Positions 1-6,900 of a stretch of DNA of 7,582 bases are shown in pieces (positions within the stretch are counted from its first letter, which is position 1; each line of letters starts with the position of its first letter). The stretch covers positions 1 to 7,582 of the forward strand of contig JAJQGQ010000314.1 in assembly GCA_021200395.1 (NCBI GenBank). Reading direction: 5' to 3'. The notes under the pieces are model-generated. The model saw only the letters and a program-made list of their open reading frames with translations, was not told where the DNA came from and searched no databases. The translations under genes and the position numbers were made by a program. The stretch is from Erysipelotrichaceae bacterium. Its GTDB lineage: Bacteria; Bacillota_I; Bacilli_A; Erysipelotrichales; Coprobacillaceae.

Positions 1-55
1 TGTAACTGGGGCTTGCCCCATTACAAGCTCCTGACTTTAGTCAGGAGTAGTTGAC
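1..55 (+). mobile_element. Right end of an IS200/IS605-family element (partial, runs off the window)
   Basis: Two compact hairpins lie back to back. The first pairs 1-5 with 21-25 and 7-11 with 16-20, with C6 bulged and loop CTTG. The second is a perfect 8-bp stem, 28-35 with 40-47, with loop TTTA. The second is followed by TAGTTGAC (48-55). A GC-rich terminal hairpin with a TTTA-type loop and a short TTGAC-like tail is the pattern I know from right ends of IS605/IS1341-type elements that carry tnpB. The element would extend leftward, so tnpB would be on the + strand outside the window. Frame 1 stays open until the TGA at 52-54 and frame 2 until the TGA at 32-34, so a tnpB tail could reach into the window, but too little is visible to call it. 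The exact boundary (about 53-56) is inferred. It lies 77 bp beyond the tex stop codon, so the insertion did not break tex. Confidence 0.68.
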
Positions 56-72
56 CATGGAGTCCTTGCCTT
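1..72 (+). ncRNA. Putative 3' part of a TnpB omega-RNA: scaffold hairpins plus guide segment
   Basis: In TnpB systems the element's right end is transcribed as the scaffold of a guide RNA, and the guide is the flanking host sequence just past the element boundary. Here the two hairpins (1-25 and 28-47) and the TAGTTGAC tail would be the scaffold. The guide would start near 56 (CATGGAGTCCTTGCC...) and run roughly 16-20 nt. The hairpins and their order are seen directly; the RNA itself, its 5' end and its processing are inferred. A DNA-level transposition hairpin without a functional RNA is the alternative, and the two roles are not exclusive. Confidence 0.48.
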
Positions 73-100
73 TTTAATTGTTTCAAAGCTTTTTGGCAAG
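65..100. repeat. Short inverted repeat between the element end and tex
   Basis: CTTGCC at 65-70 is the exact reverse complement of GGCAAG at 95-100, separated by 24 nt that include the palindrome AAAGCTTT (85-92). It lies 3' of tex on the minus strand, where a terminator would be expected. It has only 6 paired bases, a long loop and no T run on either strand, so it is not a convincing intrinsic terminator. It may be chance, or a remnant of the original tex 3' region. Confidence 0.3.
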
Positions 101-132
101 TACTGCATTTAGGATAATATATCAATTGCATA

Positions 133-2277
133 CTAAACCTCAATTAAAGAAAGAGAAACACGTTTCTTTTTAACATCAACATCATAGACATAGACATCTA
201 AAATATCACCTACATGACAAACATCCAATGCATGTTTCACCTTTTGATGACTCATTTTTGAAATATGAATCAAACCATCATTCTTTAATCCTATATCGAC
301 AAACGCCCCAAAATCAACGACATTTCTAACCACACCTTGTAATTTCATACCTTTGTGTAAATCTTCAATCTTTAATACATCTTTTCTCAGAACAGGTGTA
401 TTGTATTCATCTCTAGGAGAACGATGAGGAGATACAAATGCATCTAATAAGTCATTGAATAAATATGAATCCATACCTAATACATTTCTTACTTTTTCTT
501 TATTCATATGTTCAATCACTTCTTTTGCATGATCACTACCGATATCAGATTTTTGTAGATCTAATTCTTTTAATAATTTTGCAGCATCTTCATAATTATC
601 AGGGTGGATGCTTGTTTCATCTAACATTTCATCACCTGATAAAATGCGTAAAAAACCAACAGACAATTCATAAGTCTTATCACCTAATTTTTTAACATTC
701 TTAATTTCTTCACGTGATGTAAATTTTCCGTTTTCTTCGCGATAAGCCACAATATTTTTAGCAATGCTCATAGATAAGCCTGATACATATTGTAATAAAG
801 ATGGTGAAGCAGTATTAATATTAACACCTACTTGGTTGACAACTTTTTCAACAACAAAATCTAATTGCTCAGTTAATTTCTTTTGATTCATATCATGTTG
901 ATATTGACCTACAGAAATGGCTTTAGGTTCAATTTTGACAAGTTCAGCTAATGGATCCTGTAAACGTCTACCAATCGATACCGCTGATCTTTCTTCTACT
1001 TGATAATCAGGAAATTCTTCTTTGGCGATTGGACTTGCTGAATAGACAGAAGCACCTGCTTCAGATACAATAACATATTGAACATCTAAATGATGAGTTT
1101 GAATAAGATTAGCAATAAAACTTTCTGTTTCACGACTGGCTGTACCGTTACCAATTGCAATAATTTCAATATGATATTTTTGAATCATATGAAGAAGTAT
1201 TTTTTCATCTCTAGAATAATCTTTTTTAGGTATCGTAATAAATACTTTATCAATGGCTAAGACTTTTCCTGTCGGATCAATAGCTGCTAATTTACATCCA
1301 GTTCTAAAGGCAGGATCCACACCTAAAACATAACGATCTTTCATAGGTGCTTGTAATAATAGATTTTCTAAATTAATTGAAAAAACATTTAAGGCTTGAT
1401 CTTGCGCTTTTTCTGTTAAATCATGACGTATTTCTCTTTCAACAGAAGGGAAAATCAAACGTTTAAAAGCATCATCGACACATTCTTTAATAATAGAATC
1501 CATATTTGAATGTCTATTATGAATCATACCTCTAAAAATGTAATCTTTAAAGCGTTCTTCATCTATTTCTATAGATACGGTAATTACTTTTTCTTTTTCA
1601 GCACGATTTATAGCCAAAATACGATGTGGAACAATAAATTTAATACGTTCACTATAATCATAATACATTTCATAAGTACCATTTTCGTCAGGATTTTTCT
1701 TTTTAACTTTAGTAGTGATAGTACCTGTTTTCATAATCATATCTTTCGTATATTGACGATATTTAGCATTATCACTAATTTGTTCAGCAATAATATCTTT
1801 GGCGCCTTGAATGGCTTCTTCAATCGTTTTTACTTCGTCATTAAGATATTTTTTGGCAGTTTTATTGATATCTATATTTTGTAATAGCATAATAGACATA
1901 GCCAATGGTTCTAAACCTTTAGCTTTAGCAATTGTTGCTTTGGTTTTCTTTTTTTCTTTAAAAGGACGATAATAGTCTTCTACTTCACTTAATTTAGATG
2001 CTTTTAAGATATTATTTTTAAGTTCATTTGTTAATAGTCCTTTTTCATGAATTAATCTAATGACATCATCTTTTCTTTGCTTCAATGATACTTGATAATC
2101 ATAGACTTTAGATATTTCTCTGATTTGATCTTCATTAAGTCCACCTGTTTTTTCTTTACGATAACGTGCAATGAAAGGAACAGTTGCACCTTCTTGTAAT
2201 AAGGATAAAACACTTTCTATCTGTTTGATACTCAAATTTAAATCATTTGATACCAGTTTGATGATTTCGTTATTCAT
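133..2277 (-). CDS. tex: Tex, transcription accessory / S1 RNA-binding protein
   Basis: This 714-residue protein has the full Tex architecture and the usual family length (about 715-780). The N-terminal helical region carries the conserved GATVPFIARYRKE (about 30-42) and YRPFKEKKKTKATIAKAKGL (about 103-122). A YqgF/RNase H-like fold starts at LGVDPAFRTGCK (Asp321) and continues through NGTASRETE and VSEAGASVYSAS, followed by GQYQHD. A helix-hairpin-helix region begins near 482 (VGVNINTASPSLL). An S1 domain occupies about 637-711 (GVVRNVVDFGAFVDIG, DGLIHISKM). Tex is a cytoplasmic nucleic-acid-binding protein linked to transcription and RNA metabolism; its biochemical role is poorly defined. 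The ATG start is supported by AGGAGG at 2283-2288, 5 nt upstream. The gene follows two tRNA-Leu genes on the same strand with about 45 nt between, and no clear promoter of its own is visible, so readthrough is likely. The most conserved motif reads DPAFRTG where DPGFRTG is usual, a mild change. No clear terminator follows the gene. Confidence 0.97.
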   Translation of the reverse strand: MNNEIIKLVSNDLNLSIKQIESVLSLLQEGATVPFIARYRKEKTGGLNEDQIREISKVYDYQVSLKQRKDDVIRLIHEKGLLTNELKNNILKASKLSEVEDYYRPFKEKKKTKATIAKAKGLEPLAMSIMLLQNIDINKTAKKYLNDEVKTIEEAIQGAKDIIAEQISDNAKYRQYTKDMIMKTGTITTKVKKKNPDENGTYEMYYDYSERIKFIVPHRILAINRAEKEKVITVSIEIDEERFKDYIFRGMIHNRHSNMDSIIKECVDDAFKRLIFPSVEREIRHDLTEKAQDQALNVFSINLENLLLQAPMKDRYVLGVDPAFRTGCKLAAIDPTGKVLAIDKVFITIPKKDYSRDEKILLHMIQKYHIEIIAIGNGTASRETESFIANLIQTHHLDVQYVIVSEAGASVYSASPIAKEEFPDYQVEERSAVSIGRRLQDPLAELVKIEPKAISVGQYQHDMNQKKLTEQLDFVVEKVVNQVGVNINTASPSLLQYVSGLSMSIAKNIVAYREENGKFTSREEIKNVKKLGDKTYELSVGFLRILSGDEMLDETSIHPDNYEDAAKLLKELDLQKSDIGSDHAKEVIEHMNKEKVRNVLGMDSYLFNDLLDAFVSPHRSPRDEYNTPVLRKDVLKIEDLHKGMKLQGVVRNVVDFGAFVDIGLKNDGLIHISKMSHQKVKHALDVCHVGDILDVYVYDVDVKKKRVSLSLIEV

Positions 2278-2293
2278 ATTAACCTCCTAAAAT

Positions 2294-2314
2294 AAAAAAT
2301 TGTTCTAATGAACA
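2294..2314 (-). terminator. Weak intrinsic terminator/attenuator between tRNA-Leu(CAG) and tex
   Basis: Read on the minus strand, TGTTC (2314-2310), loop ATTA (2309-2306) and GAACA (2305-2301) form a perfect 5-bp hairpin, followed by A and six T residues (2299-2294). The hairpin starts 7 nt after the tRNA 3' end, and its T run stops 5 nt before the tex AGGAGG. The short AT-rich stem suggests partial termination: enough to end most tRNA transcripts while letting some polymerase continue into tex. The hairpin and T run are seen; the leakiness is inferred. Confidence 0.65.
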
Positions 2315-2321
2315 TAAAAGA

Positions 2322-2404
2322 TGCAGCTGATGAGAGTCGAACTCACATGAATTATATTCACTACCGCCTGAAGATAGCGTGTCTACCAATTCCACCACAG
2401 CTGC
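2322..2404 (-). tRNA. tRNA-Leu, anticodon CAG
   Basis: The minus strand folds into a class II (long variable arm) tRNA. The acceptor stem is GCAGCTG (2404-2398) with CAGCTGC (2329-2323), and the discriminator is A (2322). The D-arm contains GGTGGAATTGGTAGACAC. The anticodon stem CTATC/GGTAG encloses the loop TTCAGGC, giving anticodon CAG (2370-2368), which reads CUG. The variable arm is a TGAAT/ATTCA stem. The T-arm has GTTCGACTC. The D-arm sequence and long variable arm are typical of tRNA-Leu. No CCA is encoded: the base after A73 is T (TCTTTT), so the 3' end must be added by nucleotidyltransferase, unlike its neighbour. It is the second gene of the tRNA pair, downstream of tRNA-Leu(GAG). 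Confidence 0.96.
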
Positions 2405-2422
2405 ATAAAAAGAATAAAAAAA

Positions 2423-2508
2423 TGGTGCAGGCGATGAGATTTGAACTCACACGGACATCCATCCACTACCCCCTCAAGATAGCGTGTCTACCATTCCACC
2501 ACGCCTGC
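2423..2508 (-). tRNA. tRNA-Leu, anticodon GAG, CCA encoded
   Basis: This is a class II tRNA on the minus strand. The acceptor stem GCAGGCG (2508-2502) pairs with CGCCTGC (2433-2427), followed by discriminator A (2426) and an encoded CCA (2425-2423). The anticodon stem CTATC/GGTAG holds the loop TTGAGGG, with anticodon GAG (2475-2473) reading CUC/CUU. The variable arm is short-stemmed (GGA/TCC), and the T-arm contains GAGTTCAAATCTC. The D-arm and anticodon stem are almost identical to the neighbouring tRNA-Leu(CAG), 18 nt away, consistent with tandem duplication followed by anticodon change. It is the first gene behind the promoter at 2519-2547, with a 5' leader of only a few nucleotides. Confidence 0.96.
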
Positions 2509-2518
2509 ATGCTTACCC

Positions 2519-2547
2519 ATTATAACAAAATTTATAAGGCTATGCAA
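2519..2547 (-). promoter_or_regulatory. Sigma-A-type promoter for the tRNA-Leu pair
   Basis: On the minus strand, a -35 box TTGCAT (2547-2542) and a perfect -10 box TATAAT (2524-2519) are separated by exactly 17 bp. A TG one base upstream of the -10 adds an extended -10 motif. Transcription would start near 2512-2513, about 4-5 nt before the mature tRNA-Leu(GAG) 5' end, typical of a strong tRNA promoter. It sits between the pfp terminator hairpin and the tRNA and would drive both tRNAs, with readthrough into tex. Confidence 0.85.
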
Positions 2548-2570
2548 TATCAAAAAATTAAAAGAATGAT

Positions 2571-2592
2571 GAAAGGGTAGCCTAAGCTACCC
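2571..2592 (-). terminator. Intrinsic terminator downstream of pfp
   Basis: On the minus strand, GGGTAGC (2592-2586), loop TTAG (2585-2582) and GCTACCC (2581-2575) make a perfect 7-bp, GC-containing hairpin starting 3 nt after the pfp stop codon. The tail is only TTTC and then a T-rich stretch, so the T run is imperfect. The position and stem support a terminator that insulates pfp from the tRNA promoter about 28 bp further on. Confidence 0.75.
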
Positions 2593-2595
2593 GTA

Positions 2596-3831
2596 TTATT
2601 TTAAATGTTGAATACTAATATAATTTGGAATACCATTTTTATAAGCAACATTCACTTCTCCTTGAATGAGCGGATAGAGATAATCATATAATTTATCATT
2701 AATATAATTATGTTTTTCATTAATCCATTCAATAGGTATACATTTTTCTTGATTAGCAATGGCATTAACATCCATGGTTAAACATTCTATTTGATAAGGA
2801 TCATCACTTATACGTTTTACAATAATCATTTTTGCGCTTTCTCCGTTCATTGCTGTTTCCACCGCATATTGACCTATCATATAAGCTTCATCCAAATCAA
2901 CCTTTGAAGCTAAATGACCTGCTGATCTTTGCAAAACATTTAATTCTACACTTCTAACTTTGCACTTAAATCTTTCATAAGCCATAGTTTCCAAAGCTTT
3001 TCCAGTACCTGAATGCAAGATATTACCAAATACATCTCTTTTAGCATATTTCGATTTAGAATCAATATATTCGCCATCTTCATCCTTAATACCTTCACTA
3101 ACTGCTATAATAATATTCTTTTTGGTTTTAAAAACTTCTTCAATATCTCGATAAAAATTTTCTTTTATAAAAGGTACCTCTGGTAAATAAATAAGATCTG
3201 GGGCATCGCTATGAGCGCTTCGGGCTAAAGCACTAGCGGCTGTTAACCATCCCGCATTTCTTCCCATAATTTCGACGATGGTAATAGAATTAAGTTTATA
3301 GATGGATGAATCATAAGCAATTTCTAACATTGAAGTTGCAACATATTTTGCAGCTGAACCAAAGCCTGGTGTATGATCAGTTCCTTTTAAATCATTATCG
3401 ATTGTTTTAGGAATACCAATAAAACTAATATCAGAATTCATAATCTTTGCATAATTGGAAAGCTTTGCAACTGTATCCATAGAATCATTACCACCAATAT
3501 AAAAGAAATCAGTAATATTTAATTTATCAAAAATAGAAAATAAAGTCATATAAGTTTGTGGATCATTTTGATAATCAGGTAATTTATAACGACAAGATCC
3601 TAAATACATAGCAGGTGATTGCATAAGTAAATCAATATCATATTGGGTTTTAAACATATCAACCAAATCAAAGTAATTATCTTCTAATAAACCTTTGATA
3701 CCATTAATCATACCATATATATGATCATACTCATTTGATTCATGACATTTTGTGATAATTCCTGCTAGTGATGCATTAATCGCAACTGTAGGTCCTCCAG
3801 ATTGACCAATAAAACAATTTCTTCTTTTCAT
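2596..3831 (-). CDS. pfp: Phosphofructokinase, pyrophosphate-dependent type (diphosphate--fructose-6-phosphate 1-phosphotransferase)
   Basis: This 411-residue cytosolic protein of the PFK family phosphorylates fructose 6-phosphate to fructose 1,6-bisphosphate. The N-terminal phosphoryl-donor loop is GQSGGPTVAIN (9-19), the GGPT form typical of PPi enzymes rather than the GGDAPG of ATP enzymes. Two positions separate the donor classes. The motif GGNDS (113-117) has Asp116 where ATP enzymes have Gly104 (E. coli numbering), and PKTIDND (141-147) has Lys142 where they have Gly124; both are PPi-type. Asp145 matches the catalytic base, and MGRNAG (189-194) is the sugar-phosphate-binding motif. The Mg-binding Asp of GGD is Asn115 here. 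I chose the ATG at 3831 because AAGGAG lies 6 nt upstream; an in-frame ATG at 3870 adds 13 residues but has no ribosome binding site and overlaps the likely promoter. It is divergent from nifJ, and the reaction is reversible in this family. ATP use cannot be excluded without assay. Confidence 0.92.
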   Translation of the reverse strand: MKRRNCFIGQSGGPTVAINASLAGIITKCHESNEYDHIYGMINGIKGLLEDNYFDLVDMFKTQYDIDLLMQSPAMYLGSCRYKLPDYQNDPQTYMTLFSIFDKLNITDFFYIGGNDSMDTVAKLSNYAKIMNSDISFIGIPKTIDNDLKGTDHTPGFGSAAKYVATSMLEIAYDSSIYKLNSITIVEIMGRNAGWLTAASALARSAHSDAPDLIYLPEVPFIKENFYRDIEEVFKTKKNIIIAVSEGIKDEDGEYIDSKSKYAKRDVFGNILHSGTGKALETMAYERFKCKVRSVELNVLQRSAGHLASKVDLDEAYMIGQYAVETAMNGESAKMIIVKRISDDPYQIECLTMDVNAIANQEKCIPIEWINEKHNYINDKLYDYLYPLIQGEVNVAYKNGIPNYISIQHLK

Positions 3832-3837
3832 AAATAA

Positions 3838-3843
3838 CTCCTT
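3838..3843 (-). promoter_or_regulatory. Ribosome binding site that fixes the pfp start
   Basis: AAGGAG on the minus strand (followed by TT) lies 6 nt before the ATG at 3831-3829. The upstream in-frame ATG at 3870-3868 has no comparable site, so this motif decides in favour of the 411-residue protein. Confidence 0.85.
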
Positions 3844-3860
3844 ATCAATATTTCGATGCC

Positions 3861-3869
3861 ATTTTAGCA
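3861..3869 (-). promoter_or_regulatory. Probable extended -10 promoter for pfp
   Basis: The minus strand reads TGC-TAAAAT (3869-3861), an extended -10 element with a 5/6 TATAAT match. No good -35 is found 17 bp upstream (TTTTAT), which is tolerated when the TG motif is present. Transcription would start near 3854, giving a leader of about 23 nt that contains the pfp ribosome binding site. Confidence 0.55.
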
Positions 3870-3910
3870 TCTTTATATAATCAATAAAAGAAAAAATGAA
3901 AAAATATGGG

Positions 3911-3939
3911 TGGAAATTCTTGAAAAAGAAGAGTATACT
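3911..3939 (+). promoter_or_regulatory. Probable promoter for nifJ
   Basis: A -35-like TGGAAA (3911-3916, 4/6 to TTGACA) and a -10 TATACT (3934-3939, 5/6) are separated by 17 bp. The start would be near 3946, leaving a leader of about 20 nt with AGGAGG at 3951-3956. A better-looking TTGAAA at 3920 is only 8 bp from the -10 and cannot serve as its -35. No clear operator palindrome is seen here. Confidence 0.6.
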
Positions 3940-3966
3940 TAAGCATGTATAGGAGGAATTAAATTT

Positions 3967-6900
3967 ATGTCTAAGAATTATCTATCAATGGATGGTAATA
4001 CTGCTGCCGCTCACGTGGCCTATGCGTTTAGTGAAGTAGCTAGTATTTATCCCATTACACCTTCTTCACCTATGGCTGAAAATGCTGATAACTGGGCTGT
4101 ACAGGGAAGAAAAAATATTTTTGGGTCAACTGTTAATGTTGTAGAAATGCAATCAGAAGCTGGTGCTGCAGGTGCTGTTCATGGCGCATTACAAGGAGGC
4201 GCTTTAGCTACAACATTTACTGCATCTCAAGGTTTATTATTGATGATTCCAAATCTTTATAAAATACAAGGTGAATTATTACCTGGTGTATTCCATGTTG
4301 CTGCTAGAGCTTTAGCAACTCGTTCATTAAATATCTTTGGTGATCATCAGGATATTTATGCTTGTCGTCAAATTGGGGTACCAATGATTTGTTCACATAG
4401 TGTTCAGGAAGTTATGGATTTAGGTGGTGTTGCCCATTTAGTTGCTATTAAAGCAAGCGTGCCTGTTATTCATTTCTTTGATGGTTTTAGAACTTCTCAC
4501 GAAATTCAAAAAGTAGAAGTGATGGATTATGATGTATTAGAAAGCTTATTAGATAAAGAAGCATTAAAGAGATTTAAAGATAATGCATTAAATCCACATA
4601 CGAATCCAGTTGAACGTGGTGGAGCAGAAAACGATGATATTTATTTCCAAGGTCGTGAAGCTCAAAATCAACATTATGAAGCAGTTGTTGAAATTGCTGC
4701 TGATTATATGAAAAAGATTTCTGAAATTACGGGAAGAGAATATGCACCATTTACATATTATGGTGATCCTGAAGCTACAAGAGTTATCGTAGCTATGGGT
4801 TCAGTAACTGAAACAATTAAAGAAACGATTGATGAATTAAGAAAATCAGGAGAAAAAGTTGGTTTAATTAAAGTTCATTTATATAGACCTTTCTCTGCTA
4901 AATATTTATTAAAAGTTTTACCTGAAACAGTTGAAAAGATTGCTGTATTAGATAGAACTAAAGAAATGGGTGCAACTGGTGAACCTTTATACTTAGATGT
5001 TGTATCAGTATTAGCTGATAAAGATATTAAAGTTATTGGTGGACGTTATGGTTTGGGTTCTAAGGATACTACTCCTGGTCAAATCAAAGCTGTATATGAT
5101 CATTTATTAGATGATGATCCATTTACTTCATTTACAATTGGTATTGTTGATGATGTTACTCATTTATCATTAGAAGAAGATAAAGATTTCAAAGTTGAAT
5201 CTGATTATACATCTTGCTTATTCTATGGTTTAGGTAGTGATGGTACAGTATCTGCTAATAAGTCTTCTATTAAGATTATTGGTGATAATACTGATTTATA
5301 TTCACAAGCTTATTTTGCTTATGATAGTAAAAAAGCAGGTGGCGCTACTCGTTCTAACTTAAGATTTGGTCATAGTCCAATTAGAGCTACTTATTATGTT
5401 AATAATGCTGATTTTATTTCATGTTCATTAGATAACTATGTCTTAAAATATGATATGTTAAAGAATTTAAAAGATGGTGGTACTTTCTTATTAAATACGG
5501 AATTTGATGAAAATGAAATTGTTGATTATTTACCTAATAAATTAAAGAAACAATTAGCAGATAAACATGCTAAATTCTATATTATTAATGCGACTAAATT
5601 AGCTGGTGAAATTGGTATGGGTAGACGTACAAATACGATTTTACAATCTGCATTCTTTGCATTAAACCCACAAATTTTACCAATTGAAAAATCAGTTGAA
5701 TATATGAAAGCAATGGCTAAGAAATCTTATAGTAAAAAAGGTGATGCGATTGTTGAAGCTAACTATCGTGCTATTGACGCTGGTAAGGATGCCATTGTTG
5801 AAGTAACTGTTAATCCAGCTTGGTCTGATTTAACTGTTAATGAAACTAGAAAACGTACTGGTGATGATCATTTTGATAACTTTGTATCTGTTATCAATTC
5901 ATTAGATGGTTATGATTTACCAACTTCTGCTTTCTTAGATAAACTTGATGGTTCTATGAAATCAGGTGTAGCCTTAAAAGAAAAACGTGCTATTGCTGTA
6001 CAAGTTCCTCGTTGGAATAAAGATAACTGTATCCAATGTAATAACTGTGTTATGGTATGTCCTCATGCAACAATTCGTGCCTTCTTATTAGATGAAAACG
6101 AAGTAGCTAATGCACCTGAAGATATTGCTAATGATACATTGAAACCAATGGGTAAAGGTGTTGAAGGCTTAGTATATCGTATTCAAGTTTCACCTGATAA
6201 CTGCGTTGGATGTGGTTTATGTGTGGCTGAATGTCCAGGTAAGAAAGGTGCTAAAGCATTATCAATGGTATCTGTTAAAGAAGAATTACCACATTCTGAT
6301 TTAGCTGATTATATGTATAATAAAGTTACTTATAAAGATGATAAATATCCAACAACAACGACTAAGGGTGTTGGTTTCATGAGACCATACTTTGAAGTAT
6401 CTGGTGCTTGTGGTGGCTGTGGTGAAACTCCATACTATCGTTTAGCTTCTCAATTATTTGGTAAAGATATGAGAATTGCTAATGCTACTGGATGTAGTTC
6501 AATCTATTCTGGTTCTACTCCATCTACTCCTTGTACTGTAGATGAAAATGGTCAAGGACCAGCTTGGGCTAACTCATTATTTGAAGATAATGCAGAATAT
6601 GGTTATGGTATGAAATTAGCTGAAAACTATAAGGAACAACATATTTTAGATATTATTGATGCTAATAAAGCTGATTGTGAACCTGCTCTTCAAGAAGTAT
6701 TAAATAAATATATTGAAGTGAAAGGTCATAGAGAAGAAGAACGTGCTTTGTATGATGAAATTGTTTCATTAGTTGAAGCTTCAGAAAACGAAGGTATTAA
6801 AGAATTACTTGATATGAAAGGTGATTTAGTAACTAAATCTCAATGGATTATCGGTGGAGATGGTTGGGCTTATGATATTGGTTACGGAGGTGTTGACCAT

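Noticed and set aside
65..100. Inverted repeat CTTGCC/GGCAAG as a tex terminator
   Set aside because: Six paired bases, a 24-nt loop and no T run on either strand; too weak to call a terminator.
465..695. Open + strand frame of 76 codons inside tex
   Set aside because: It is antisense to conserved Tex coding sequence, low-complexity and without a ribosome binding site; a shadow of the real gene.
1510..1884. Open + strand frame of 124 codons rich in Phe, Ile and Asn
   Set aside because: It is antisense to tex, and its composition is what the complement of a Lys/Glu-rich AT-rich gene gives; no start signal.
2351..2356. Perfect TATAAT on the minus strand that could be a tex promoter -10
   Set aside because: It lies in the variable arm of tRNA-Leu(CAG), where the stem explains the bases. 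No -35-like hexamer is found 16-18 bp upstream and no TG one base before it. A weak role cannot be excluded.
2405..2422. T-rich spacer between the two tRNAs as a terminator
   Set aside because: The T run follows the encoded CCA with no dedicated hairpin before it; it is more likely a processing spacer in a two-tRNA transcript.
2308..2580. Open + strand frame of 90 codons
   Set aside because: It runs antisense straight through both tRNA-Leu genes and the tRNA promoter, and its start lies in the tex leader hairpin with no ribosome binding site. The tRNA folds explain the sequence.
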